Shown one piece after another: positions 1-7,130 of a stretch of 64,000 nucleotides of DNA (within the stretch, counting starts at the first letter, position 1; each line of letters starts with the position of its first letter). Origin of the DNA: CAWJMN01 sp963844055 (GTDB lineage Bacteria > Planctomycetota > Planctomycetia > Pirellulales > Pirellulaceae); contig CAWJMN010000001.1 in assembly GCA_963844055.1 (NCBI GenBank), positions 2,356,001 through 2,420,000 of the forward strand, read 5' to 3'. The notes below the pieces were generated by a model. That model was given only the letters and a program-made list of their open reading frames with translations. It had not been told where the DNA came from and did no database searches. The position numbers and the translations under genes were made by a program.

Positions 1-729
1 GTGGTTGAGCCGACCAGCGGCAATACTGGTATCGCCCTAGCGTTTGTTTGTGCGGCCAAGGGCTATCCACTTACGCTGCTGATGCCCGAGTCGATGTCGA
101 TTGAACGTCGTCAGCTTCTCAAGGGATTTGGAGCCAACATTATCTTGACGCCGGCCCCCGAGGGGATGCGTGGCGCGGTTCGCCGGGCTGAGGAGATGGC
201 CCAGGATCCCCAGTACTTCATGCCGCAGCAGTTCAAAAACCCCGCCAACCCAGAAATCCATTTCCGAACCACTGGGCCGGAGATTTGGGAAGATACCCAA
301 GGGGAAATCGATGTGCTGATTTCGGGCGTTGGTACCGGCGGCACGATCACTGGCGTTTCACGCTTTATCAAACAGGCCAAGGGACGCAAGATTCTTTCGG
401 TTGCGGTGGAACCAGCGGCAAGTCCTGTTTTGTCAGGGGGCTCGGCCGGCCCGCACAAGATCCAAGGGATTGGAGCGGGGTTTGTCCCTGATGTGCTAGA
501 TCGAAGTCTGGTGGACGAGGTTCTGACCGTCACCAACGAAGAGGCGTTTGAAACCGCACGGCGAATTGCACGGGAAGAAGGAATTCTCGCTGGAATTAGC
601 TGTGGTGCGGCGATGCAGGCAGCGCTCACCGTTGCTGCACGTCCAGAGTCTGCGGGTAAGACGATCGTAGTCATCCTGCCTGACTCGGGCGAACGCTATT
701 TGTCGACAGGCATCTTTGAAGATCGATAG
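1..729 (+). CDS. cysK: Cysteine synthase A (O-acetylserine sulfhydrylase), 5' end outside the window
   Basis: PLP enzyme that replaces the acetyl group of O-acetylserine with sulfide to give cysteine, in the cytoplasm. The first codon seen is GTG, but the protein clearly begins upstream: the family is about 310 residues and this fragment has 242, lacking the N-terminal PLP-lysine segment. Visible motifs are the substrate-binding loop TSGNTG (fragment residues 5-10), the PLP-phosphate loop GTGGT (111-115) and the C-terminal PDSGERY (227-233), where the serine contacts the PLP ring. The encapsulin shell gene starts 48 bp downstream on the same strand, so this is probably the first visible gene of that operon. 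It would supply the cysteine consumed by the cysteine desulfurase. Cystathionine beta-synthase is a less likely alternative, since no CBS domains follow. Confidence 0.93.
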   Translation: MVEPTSGNTGIALAFVCAAKGYPLTLLMPESMSIERRQLLKGFGANIILTPAPEGMRGAVRRAEEMAQDPQYFMPQQFKNPANPEIHFRTTGPEIWEDTQGEIDVLISGVGTGGTITGVSRFIKQAKGRKILSVAVEPAASPVLSGGSAGPHKIQGIGAGFVPDVLDRSLVDEVLTVTNEEAFETARRIAREEGILAGISCGAAMQAALTVAARPESAGKTIVVILPDSGERYLSTGIFEDR

Positions 730-777
730 GGCGAAGCAGTTCATTGCTTTTTCCTGCTCGTTAAATGTGAGGTAACC

Positions 778-2235
778 ATGTCCGACAGTCTTTTGCAGCG
801 TAGTGTTACAACTGCCGTAGCGCGCAACCTTGCCGATACGACCAAGACATCGCCAAAAATGATGTCGATCACTCCGCGCTGGCTGCTCAGCCTGTTGCCG
901 TGGGTGCAGATTGAGGGAGGAACCTACCGAGTCAATCGGACGAAGGTCGAGCTTAGCAAGGCGGATCGGATCGAAGTTGACCTGTCCGGGGGCGTAGAGT
1001 CGTTTCCTGCCAGTGCACTTCGATCCGTGCCACTGTTTTCGCAGTTGCCGGAAGTGGTGCTAACTCGGATGGTGAACCGCTTCAAGTCGGAAGAGGTTTC
1101 CCTGGGTAATAAGCTGATGGTGGAAGGTGAGGACCTCAATAAGTTCTTCATCATCGCGCAAGGCCAAGTTGAAGTCCTCAGCAAAGGGGTTCATGGCAGC
1201 GATTTGCGGATTGCGCTGCTATCGGAAGGGGAGTTTTTTGGCGAAACCGATCTCGTTTCGGACAAGCCCTCGGGCGTTACGGTTCGCACGACGACGCCGT
1301 GCGTGCTACTGACGCTTTCCCGTAAAGACTTAGATGCCGTTCTAGATGATGTGCCTAGCCTGCGTGATGAGTTCAAGGCGGCTATCGCGCGGCACATGGA
1401 ATTGCGGTCCACGGTCAATCGCTACGGTGAACGCAATATTGACTTGGTTTCTGGGTTTGCAGAAAACGTCGAAATCCCTGAGACGTTTGTCGACTACTCC
1501 GAGAATCCGCGCGAGTATTCGCTGTCAGCGGTGCAGACCGTGGTGCGTGTCCATTCTCGCGTTTCCGATCTTTACAACGGTCCGTTTGACCAACTGCAAG
1601 AGCAGATGCGTCTGACCATTGAAGGGATCAAGGAGCGGCAAGAATGGGAGTTGATCAACAGCAAAAAGTTTGGGCTGATTCATTCCGTTGATCCTGCCAT
1701 GCGGATTAGCACACGATATGGCGCCCCGACTCCGGATGATTTGGATGATCTGTTGGCACTCGTTTGGAAGAAGCCAGCGATGTTCTTGGCACATCCCAAA
1801 GCGATCGCTGCCTTCGAGCGAGAGTGCACTTGGCGTGGCGTGCCTCCGGTGACGACGAATTTGTATGGGACGCCGGTCATCACCTGGCGTGGCGTGCCGC
1901 TCATCCCCTGTGACAAGCTGGAAATCAAGAGTCGCTATCACTCGAACCAGTGGTTTGGCACCACAAGTATTCTGCTGCTGCGAGTGGGTGAAGCGGATCA
2001 GGGGGTGATTGGTTTACATCAAGCAGGAATTCCAGGCGAGATTAGTCCTAGCCTTTCGGCGAGACTGATGGGGCTTGATAGCCTTGGTGTCGCGTCGTAT
2101 CTGCTGACACTTTACTTTGCTTGTGCCGTGCTGACAGATGATGCGCTAGGTGTTTTGGAAAATGTAGAAGTGGGCTACTACCACGACTATACTTCGCGCG
2201 AAATTCACGGCTTTGAAAATGGATCTGGTATTTAG
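778..2235 (+). CDS. Family 2B encapsulin shell protein, copy 1 (HK97 fold with cNMP-binding-like domain)
   Basis: Predicted protomer of a protein nanocompartment. Length is 485 residues. An N-terminal arm containing the motif TSPKMMSITPRWLLSLLPW is followed by a cyclic-nucleotide-binding-like domain at about residues 86-200, with the landmark GET (155-157). The remainder matches Family 2 encapsulin (SrpI-type) HK97-fold sequence, including RYGAPTPDDLD, WFGTTSILLLRVGE and the ending ENVEVGYYHDY. The position expected to hold the phosphate-binding arginine of true cAMP sites is PSG here (164-166). The ATG is preceded by GAGG at a usable distance. It lies between cysK and a near-duplicate shell gene, with a cysteine desulfurase next in line. 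This suggests a sulfur-storage or sulfur-mobilising compartment. Function is inferred from family and neighbours. Confidence 0.9.
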   Translation: MSDSLLQRSVTTAVARNLADTTKTSPKMMSITPRWLLSLLPWVQIEGGTYRVNRTKVELSKADRIEVDLSGGVESFPASALRSVPLFSQLPEVVLTRMVNRFKSEEVSLGNKLMVEGEDLNKFFIIAQGQVEVLSKGVHGSDLRIALLSEGEFFGETDLVSDKPSGVTVRTTTPCVLLTLSRKDLDAVLDDVPSLRDEFKAAIARHMELRSTVNRYGERNIDLVSGFAENVEIPETFVDYSENPREYSLSAVQTVVRVHSRVSDLYNGPFDQLQEQMRLTIEGIKERQEWELINSKKFGLIHSVDPAMRISTRYGAPTPDDLDDLLALVWKKPAMFLAHPKAIAAFERECTWRGVPPVTTNLYGTPVITWRGVPLIPCDKLEIKSRYHSNQWFGTTSILLLRVGEADQGVIGLHQAGIPGEISPSLSARLMGLDSLGVASYLLTLYFACAVLTDDALGVLENVEVGYYHDYTSREIHGFENGSGI

Positions 2236-2299
2236 CGCCACCTGAAAAGACATTTCCAACAGAAGACCGCCCCTAGGCGAAACGAGAAGAGGAAATCTA

Positions 2300-3739
2300 A
2301 TGACCGATAATCTTTTGCAGCGTAGCGTCACCACGTCGGTAGCCAGGAACTTGGCGAATACGACGAAGACATCACCCAAGATGATGTCGATCACGCCACG
2401 TTACTTGCTTAGCCTGCTTCCGTGGACGCAGGTTGATGGCGGTACGTACCGTGTGAACCGCACGAAGGTCGAGCTTTCCAAGGCTGAGCGGATTGGCGTG
2501 GATTCACGTGATGGAACCTTCATGTTTTCGGCCGAAGCACTCCGAAGCGTGCCGTTGTTTTCCGGGTTGCCCGAGGCAATTATCGCCCGGATGGCCAATC
2601 GGTTTAAGACGGAAGAAGTTTCCCTGGGAAATCGCCTGATTGTGGAAGGTGAGGATCGGGCAAAGTTCTTCATCATTGCTCAAGGGCAAGTGGAAGTACT
2701 GAGTAAGGGAATCCATGGCAGCAATCTACGGATCGCACTTTTGACGGAAGGGGAATTCTTTGGCGAGACCGATTTGGTCTCGGAAAAGGCTTCGGACGTA
2801 ACTGTGCGGACGATTACCCCTTGTGTGCTATTGACGTTCTCTCGCAAGGATTTGGATTCCGTGCTAGGAGAGCTTCCCAATTTGGGAGATGAATTCCAAA
2901 AGGCAATTAACGAACATTTGGAACTGCGTTCAACCGTCAATCGTTACGGCGAGCGCAATATCGACCTAGTTTCTGGCTTTGCCGAAAACGTCGAAATCCC
3001 TGAGACATTTGTGGATTACTCCGCCAATCCACGTGAATATTCTCTATCGTCAGTGCAGACCGTGGTACGGGTGCATACCCGCGTTTCGGATCTCTACAAC
3101 GGTCCCTATGACCAGTTGGAAGAGCAGATGCGGCTGACGATTGAGGGGATCAAAGAGCGGCAAGAGTGGGAGTTGATCAACAATAAGAAGTTTGGTCTGA
3201 CGCATTCGGTCGATCCTGCGATGCGGATTAGCACCCGATATGGTGCCCCAACGCCGGATGATCTGGATGAGTTGTTGGCACTTGTTTGGAAGAAGCCAGC
3301 GTTCTTCTTGGCACATCCCAAGGCAATCGCAGCCTTTGAACGTGAGTGCACTTGGCGCGGCGTTCCTCCAGTGACGACGAACCTGTTTGGGGCTCCGGTC
3401 ATCATGTGGCGCGGCGTGCCGATCGTTCCTTGCGACAAGCTCGAAATGAAGAGTCGCTATCATGCGAATCAGTGGTTCGGGACCACGAGCATCTTGCTGC
3501 TTCGCGTGGGTGAGGCCGAACAGGGGGTAGTTGGTCTGCACCAAGCGGGAATTCCTGGTGAAATCGGCCCAAGCCTTTCGGCACGCTTGATGGGGCTGGA
3601 TAGCTTGGGTGTGGCATCGTATCTGCTGACGCTTTACTTCTCTTGTGCAGTGCTGACGGATGATGCACTGGCGGTACTGGAAAACGTAGAAGTGGGCTAT
3701 TACCACGACTACGACCATCGCCCCGGTAAAGTGAAGTAA
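2300..3739 (+). CDS. Family 2B encapsulin shell protein, copy 2 (paralogue of copy 1)
   Basis: Second shell protomer, 479 residues, colinear with copy 1 throughout. The HK97 half is almost identical at protein level, while third codon positions differ widely, so the duplication is old and both copies are under protein-level selection. Differences concentrate in the linker before the cNMP-like domain (SRDGTFMFSAE against SGGVESFPAS), in the domain itself, and in the C-terminal tail (DHRPGKVK against TSREIHGFENGSGI). The landmark FFGETDLV is kept, and again no arginine follows at the expected phosphate-contact position. AGAGGAAA lies just upstream of the ATG, 64 bp after copy 1. Co-expression of two protomers points to a mixed shell, although two separate shells are possible. 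Confidence 0.9.
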   Translation: MTDNLLQRSVTTSVARNLANTTKTSPKMMSITPRYLLSLLPWTQVDGGTYRVNRTKVELSKAERIGVDSRDGTFMFSAEALRSVPLFSGLPEAIIARMANRFKTEEVSLGNRLIVEGEDRAKFFIIAQGQVEVLSKGIHGSNLRIALLTEGEFFGETDLVSEKASDVTVRTITPCVLLTFSRKDLDSVLGELPNLGDEFQKAINEHLELRSTVNRYGERNIDLVSGFAENVEIPETFVDYSANPREYSLSSVQTVVRVHTRVSDLYNGPYDQLEEQMRLTIEGIKERQEWELINNKKFGLTHSVDPAMRISTRYGAPTPDDLDELLALVWKKPAFFLAHPKAIAAFERECTWRGVPPVTTNLFGAPVIMWRGVPIVPCDKLEMKSRYHANQWFGTTSILLLRVGEAEQGVVGLHQAGIPGEIGPSLSARLMGLDSLGVASYLLTLYFSCAVLTDDALAVLENVEVGYYHDYDHRPGKVK

Positions 3740-3792
3740 GCAGGCAATCGATCCTTGAACTTTTGGTTGGTGGATGAGAGAGGTTGACGGCC

Positions 3793-4254
3793 ATGGAAGA
3801 GATCACCCCGGAATTGATCGCGCGGATGGCTTCTCGCATTTACAACGAGTCGCCTGCTAGTGCTTCTGCTGCGCCGCAGGGAATGCCTACGGTACCGACT
3901 TCGCCTTCGTTGCCTACGGATCATTTGCCCGTTCCTCCGGTTGGGCCGCTAAGCGGCGGGCCATTGTCACCACCGCGCGGAATTCCGGCTGTGCCTGCTA
4001 TGACGCCAGCCCCTTCCGTTCCGAGTGTTCCCTCGGTTCCGTCCGCTGGCTCTGTTCCATCGGTTGGCAGTATTCCCCAAGGATCTCCTTCGGCAGGAGC
4101 AGGCCATTTGCCGGTCGGTGTGTCGCCTGGGCGATCATTTCTTTCCAATTTGGGAAACATTCCTTCCAGCGGTGGCTATCCCACTGTCACATCGCTGAGC
4201 GGATATGGCGCCTCCTTCGGCTCCTTCGCTCGCAAGTGGAGGGGGCTCCGGTGA
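3793..4254 (+). CDS. N-terminal disordered encapsulation domain of the cysteine desulfurase cargo (separated by frameshift)
   Basis: The reading frame begins MEEITPELIARMASRIYNE, a short amphipathic helix, and continues into a Pro/Ser/Val/Gly-rich low-complexity stretch with repeated PSVPSVPS-like runs. This composition and length are what Family 2 encapsulin cargo cysteine desulfurases carry ahead of the enzyme as a shell-targeting segment. ATG at 3793 is preferred to the in-frame TTG at 3784, because GAGAGG sits 9 nt before the ATG but abuts the TTG. The frame ends in FARKWRGLR, which looks out of frame. From about 4204 the +1 frame reads APPSAPSLASGGGSG and runs straight into the desulfurase. 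Joined, the extension would be about 200 residues before the catalytic domain. See the finding on the frame break. Confidence 0.75.
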   Translation: MEEITPELIARMASRIYNESPASASAAPQGMPTVPTSPSLPTDHLPVPPVGPLSGGPLSPPRGIPAVPAMTPAPSVPSVPSVPSAGSVPSVGSIPQGSPSAGAGHLPVGVSPGRSFLSNLGNIPSSGGYPTVTSLSGYGASFGSFARKWRGLR

Positions 4255-5602
4255 TGGGCTTAAAGCGTTCGTACAGAACATTCGTTCCACGAACACGATG
4301 GGGACGGATCATTGTGCCCCGCTAACGTACGGTCACTTGCGTCATGGGGCGGCCCTAGGGGCTTTGACCCAGGTGAGCGGCTCACGCCCGTTCGATGTTC
4401 CTTCCATCCGCAAGGACTTTCCTGTTCTGCAGCAGAAGGTGCACGGAAAGCCTTTGGTTTGGCTCGACAATGCAGCAACAACGCAAAAGCCCCAAAGTGT
4501 GATCGACGCAGTTTCGCACTTTTATGAGAACGACAATTCGAACATTCATCGTGCTGCCCATTCGTTAGCGGCTCGTTCTACCGATGCTTATGAGAAAGCC
4601 CGTAGCAAGATTCAATCGTTCCTGGGAGCATCGTCCGCGAAAGAAATCGTTTACGTTCGCGGTACAACGGAAGGCATCAACCTAGTTGCTCAAACGTATG
4701 GCCGTAGGTTTTTGCAGCCAGGGGATGAAATTGTTCTGTCGACGCTGGAGCATCACGCCAATATTGTGCCATGGCAAATGGTAGCGCAAGAACGTGGCGC
4801 GATCATTCGTGTGATCCCCGTGAACGATAGTGGCGAGATCATGCTGGAAGAATACCAGCGAATCATTGGTCCGCGTACCAAGTTGGTTGCTATTACGCAC
4901 GCCTCCAATAGTTTGGGAACGATTCTTCCTGTGGCAGAAATGACGCAGATTGCCAAGCGTTACGGCGCTCGTGTCCTGATCGATGGTGCCCAGTCGGTGG
5001 CGCATATTCCGGTGAATGTGCAGCAGCTTGGCTGTGACTTTTATGTGTTTTCAGGGCACAAGATCTTTGGTCCGATGGGGATTGGTGCGGTCTTCATCAA
5101 GGAAGAGTTGCATGATGTGCTTCCGCCATGGCAAGGTGGCGGCAATATGATTCGCAATGTGACGTTCGAGGGAACCTCGTTTAGCGAAGCTCCGGCGAAG
5201 TTTGAAGCAGGAACGCCCAATGTGGCGGATGCGGTAGGCCTGGGCTATGCCTTGGATTACGTCAATCAGTTGGGGCTTTCGAACATTGCTGCCTACGAGC
5301 ATGAATTGCTGCACTATGCGACGGAGCATATGCTGCGGATCAATGGCCTGCGTCTGGTGGGAATGGCTCGTGAAAAGGTGGGCGTGCTTTCGTTCGTCCT
5401 GCCCAATTACAAAACCGAAGAGGTCGGCAAAATGCTCGATCAAGAAGGGATTGCCGTTCGTTCCGGCCACCATTGTTCGCAGCCCTCGCTACGACGATTT
5501 GGTCTTGAGGCGACCGTACGGCCGTCGATCTCGCTATACAACACCAAGGGAGAGATTGACCACTTGGTGGATACGATCAAGCGGATTCAGCGGGTGCGAT
5601 AA
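4205..5602 (+). CDS. SufS-type group II cysteine desulfurase, encapsulin cargo enzyme (catalytic part)
   Basis: PLP enzyme that removes sulfur from cysteine as an enzyme-bound persulfide plus alanine. Residues 1-62 of this frame are the end of the disordered targeting segment; the aminotransferase class V fold starts near FDVPSIRKDFP. Key sites are WLDNAATTQKP, LEHHANIVPW (PLP-stacking His), LIDGAQSVAH (Asp), SGHK with the PLP lysine at 286, and SGHHCSQP with the active-site cysteine at 424. All catalytic residues are present, so the enzyme domain looks functional. The ATG at 4205 has only a weak TGAGCGG upstream and is probably not the native start; that is expected at 3793 across a frameshift. 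Location directly behind two shell genes and cysK supports the cargo role. Confidence 0.92.
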   Translation: MAPPSAPSLASGGGSGDGLKAFVQNIRSTNTMGTDHCAPLTYGHLRHGAALGALTQVSGSRPFDVPSIRKDFPVLQQKVHGKPLVWLDNAATTQKPQSVIDAVSHFYENDNSNIHRAAHSLAARSTDAYEKARSKIQSFLGASSAKEIVYVRGTTEGINLVAQTYGRRFLQPGDEIVLSTLEHHANIVPWQMVAQERGAIIRVIPVNDSGEIMLEEYQRIIGPRTKLVAITHASNSLGTILPVAEMTQIAKRYGARVLIDGAQSVAHIPVNVQQLGCDFYVFSGHKIFGPMGIGAVFIKEELHDVLPPWQGGGNMIRNVTFEGTSFSEAPAKFEAGTPNVADAVGLGYALDYVNQLGLSNIAAYEHELLHYATEHMLRINGLRLVGMAREKVGVLSFVLPNYKTEEVGKMLDQEGIAVRSGHHCSQPSLRRFGLEATVRPSISLYNTKGEIDHLVDTIKRIQRVR

Positions 5603-5617
5603 GGCCTTACAGGCCTT
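5601..5617. terminator. Short inverted repeat between convergent genes
   Basis: A perfect 7-bp inverted repeat AAGGCCT/AGGCCTT with a 3-nt loop overlaps the desulfurase stop codon and lies 2 bp before the stop of the opposing DUF1501 gene. An A/T-rich stretch follows. It could act as a two-way terminator, but no clean T-run is present. Confidence 0.4.
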
Positions 5618-5619
5618 AA

Positions 5620-7050
5620 TTAAAACAGCTCAAGGATCGGTTTGCCTTCGGCGAGCAGGTTAAACGGGCGTCCCTGCGAATCGACGGCTTCGAGATCGTC
5701 GATTCCCATCGCGTGGTAAACCGTTTTGGTGACATCTGCCGGCATGACGGGCTTGATAGCGGGGTATTCGCCAAATCGGTCGCTGGCACCATAGGTTTGG
5801 CCCCCTTGAATGCCGCCGCCAGCCAAAATATCCGTTAGGCAGTGAGTCCAATGGTCGCGGCCAGCGCCACTGACACCGCCCGAGCGCGGGTCACCAATCT
5901 TGGGCTTGCGCCCCATCTCGCTGGTAACCATTAGCAGCGTGTCGTCGAGCATGCCGCGCTGCGCAAGGTCTTCGACCAATGCGGAGAAGCCGCGATCAAA
6001 CTGGGGAAGGAGGTCATCCTTTAGGCAGCCAAAATTGTTGCCATGGGTGTCCCAGCCGCCACCGCTGGCGCACTTGCGAGCTTCGGCCGCCTTCTCATCC
6101 CCCATCCAGAAGACCGTAACGAATGGTACGCCTGCTTCGACCAAGCGACGAGCGAGCAGAAGGCTGGTTCCGTTGATAGTCTCACCATAGCGTTCACGTA
6201 CCGAAGCAGGTTCGCGCGATAGATCAAAGGCTTCGGTTGTGCGAGATGACATCAGTAGCGAAATAGCCCGGTCTTGTTGCCGATGCCAAGTGCGGATCTT
6301 GGCGTATTCATCAAATTCGCGGCGGGCAGCATTGATTTGACCCAGCAGCGTATTGCGATCCGTGAGTTGTTCGGTGGTGATTTTGCCATCCAGCGAAATA
6401 GCAGGTGCTTGGAACTTCAACGGCTCTTTGAGGCTCCCTTGGATATATAGAGGATCGTGCTCGACCCCTAAACGGGCAGAAAATTGGCCGGGGCGTGTAT
6501 AAGCAGGTGCACCTTCTACATGGGGCAGGGTGACCGCGTTTGTAAGGTAGGGGTGTTGTGGCCGTTTGGAGCCGACGACGCTTCCCATGAAGGGCCAATC
6601 ACCTGGAAATGGCGTTCGACTGTTGCCAAGCGAAAGGAACGTGGGATCGGGAACATGCCCGGTTAGGTTGTGGTAGTAGCCAGCGTGGTGATCATTGGTA
6701 TTGACCGATGCACCGACGGAATTGATCACCGCCAGGTGATGCGCTTGCTTAGAAAGGAGGGGCAGATGTTCGGACAGCCGTACGCCAGGGGCGGAAGTTG
6801 CAATCGGCTGGAAAGGGCCTCGGTACTCAGCAGGAGCGTTGGGCTTTAAGTCCCACATATCGAGATGGGAAGCGCCACCACTGAGAAAGAACAGGATCGT
6901 GGATTTGGCCTGCCGACGGCCATTGGCGGACTTGGACTCTGGGGCGGCCTGAGCGGCATTGCCCATGGCCATTCCGGCCATACCAACGGTCGATGCAAGT
7001 AACAACGTTCGCCGGTCGATCCGACCGGATTGCGATAAAGGATTAGCCAC
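5620..7050 (-). CDS. DUF1501 family secreted protein (twin-arginine signal)
   Basis: Planctomycete DUF1501 protein of 476 residues, related to the alkaline phosphatase/sulfatase-like superfamily. Such genes often sit beside DUF1553/DUF1549 genes, which are absent here. The GTG start at 7050 is chosen over an upstream in-frame TTG because AAGGAGG lies 7 nt before it. The N-terminus RIDRRTLLLASTVG followed by a small-residue hydrophobic run ending AQA is a Tat-type signal. Internal landmarks are LFFLSGGASHLDMWDLKP near the mature N-terminus and SEMGRKPKIG and DHWTHCLTDILAGGG near the C-terminus, with His and Asp residues suited to metal binding. It is 80 bp downstream of the giant membrane protein gene on the same strand, so co-transcription is possible. 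The substrate is unknown. Confidence 0.85.
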   Translation of the reverse strand: MANPLSQSGRIDRRTLLLASTVGMAGMAMGNAAQAAPESKSANGRRQAKSTILFFLSGGASHLDMWDLKPNAPAEYRGPFQPIATSAPGVRLSEHLPLLSKQAHHLAVINSVGASVNTNDHHAGYYHNLTGHVPDPTFLSLGNSRTPFPGDWPFMGSVVGSKRPQHPYLTNAVTLPHVEGAPAYTRPGQFSARLGVEHDPLYIQGSLKEPLKFQAPAISLDGKITTEQLTDRNTLLGQINAARREFDEYAKIRTWHRQQDRAISLLMSSRTTEAFDLSREPASVRERYGETINGTSLLLARRLVEAGVPFVTVFWMGDEKAAEARKCASGGGWDTHGNNFGCLKDDLLPQFDRGFSALVEDLAQRGMLDDTLLMVTSEMGRKPKIGDPRSGGVSGAGRDHWTHCLTDILAGGGIQGGQTYGASDRFGEYPAIKPVMPADVTKTVYHAMGIDDLEAVDSQGRPFNLLAEGKPILELF

Positions 7051-7130
7051 CGCCGCGCCTCCTTTTTGGGCCAAGTTCCAAGAGCCTCTACGAGAGCTCT
7101 TACATTAATCAATGATCGTTTATGTTTCCA

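Noticed and set aside
778..3739. Tandem shell genes as an assembly duplication
   Set aside because: Third codon positions, linkers and C-terminal tails differ throughout, so they are two real genes.
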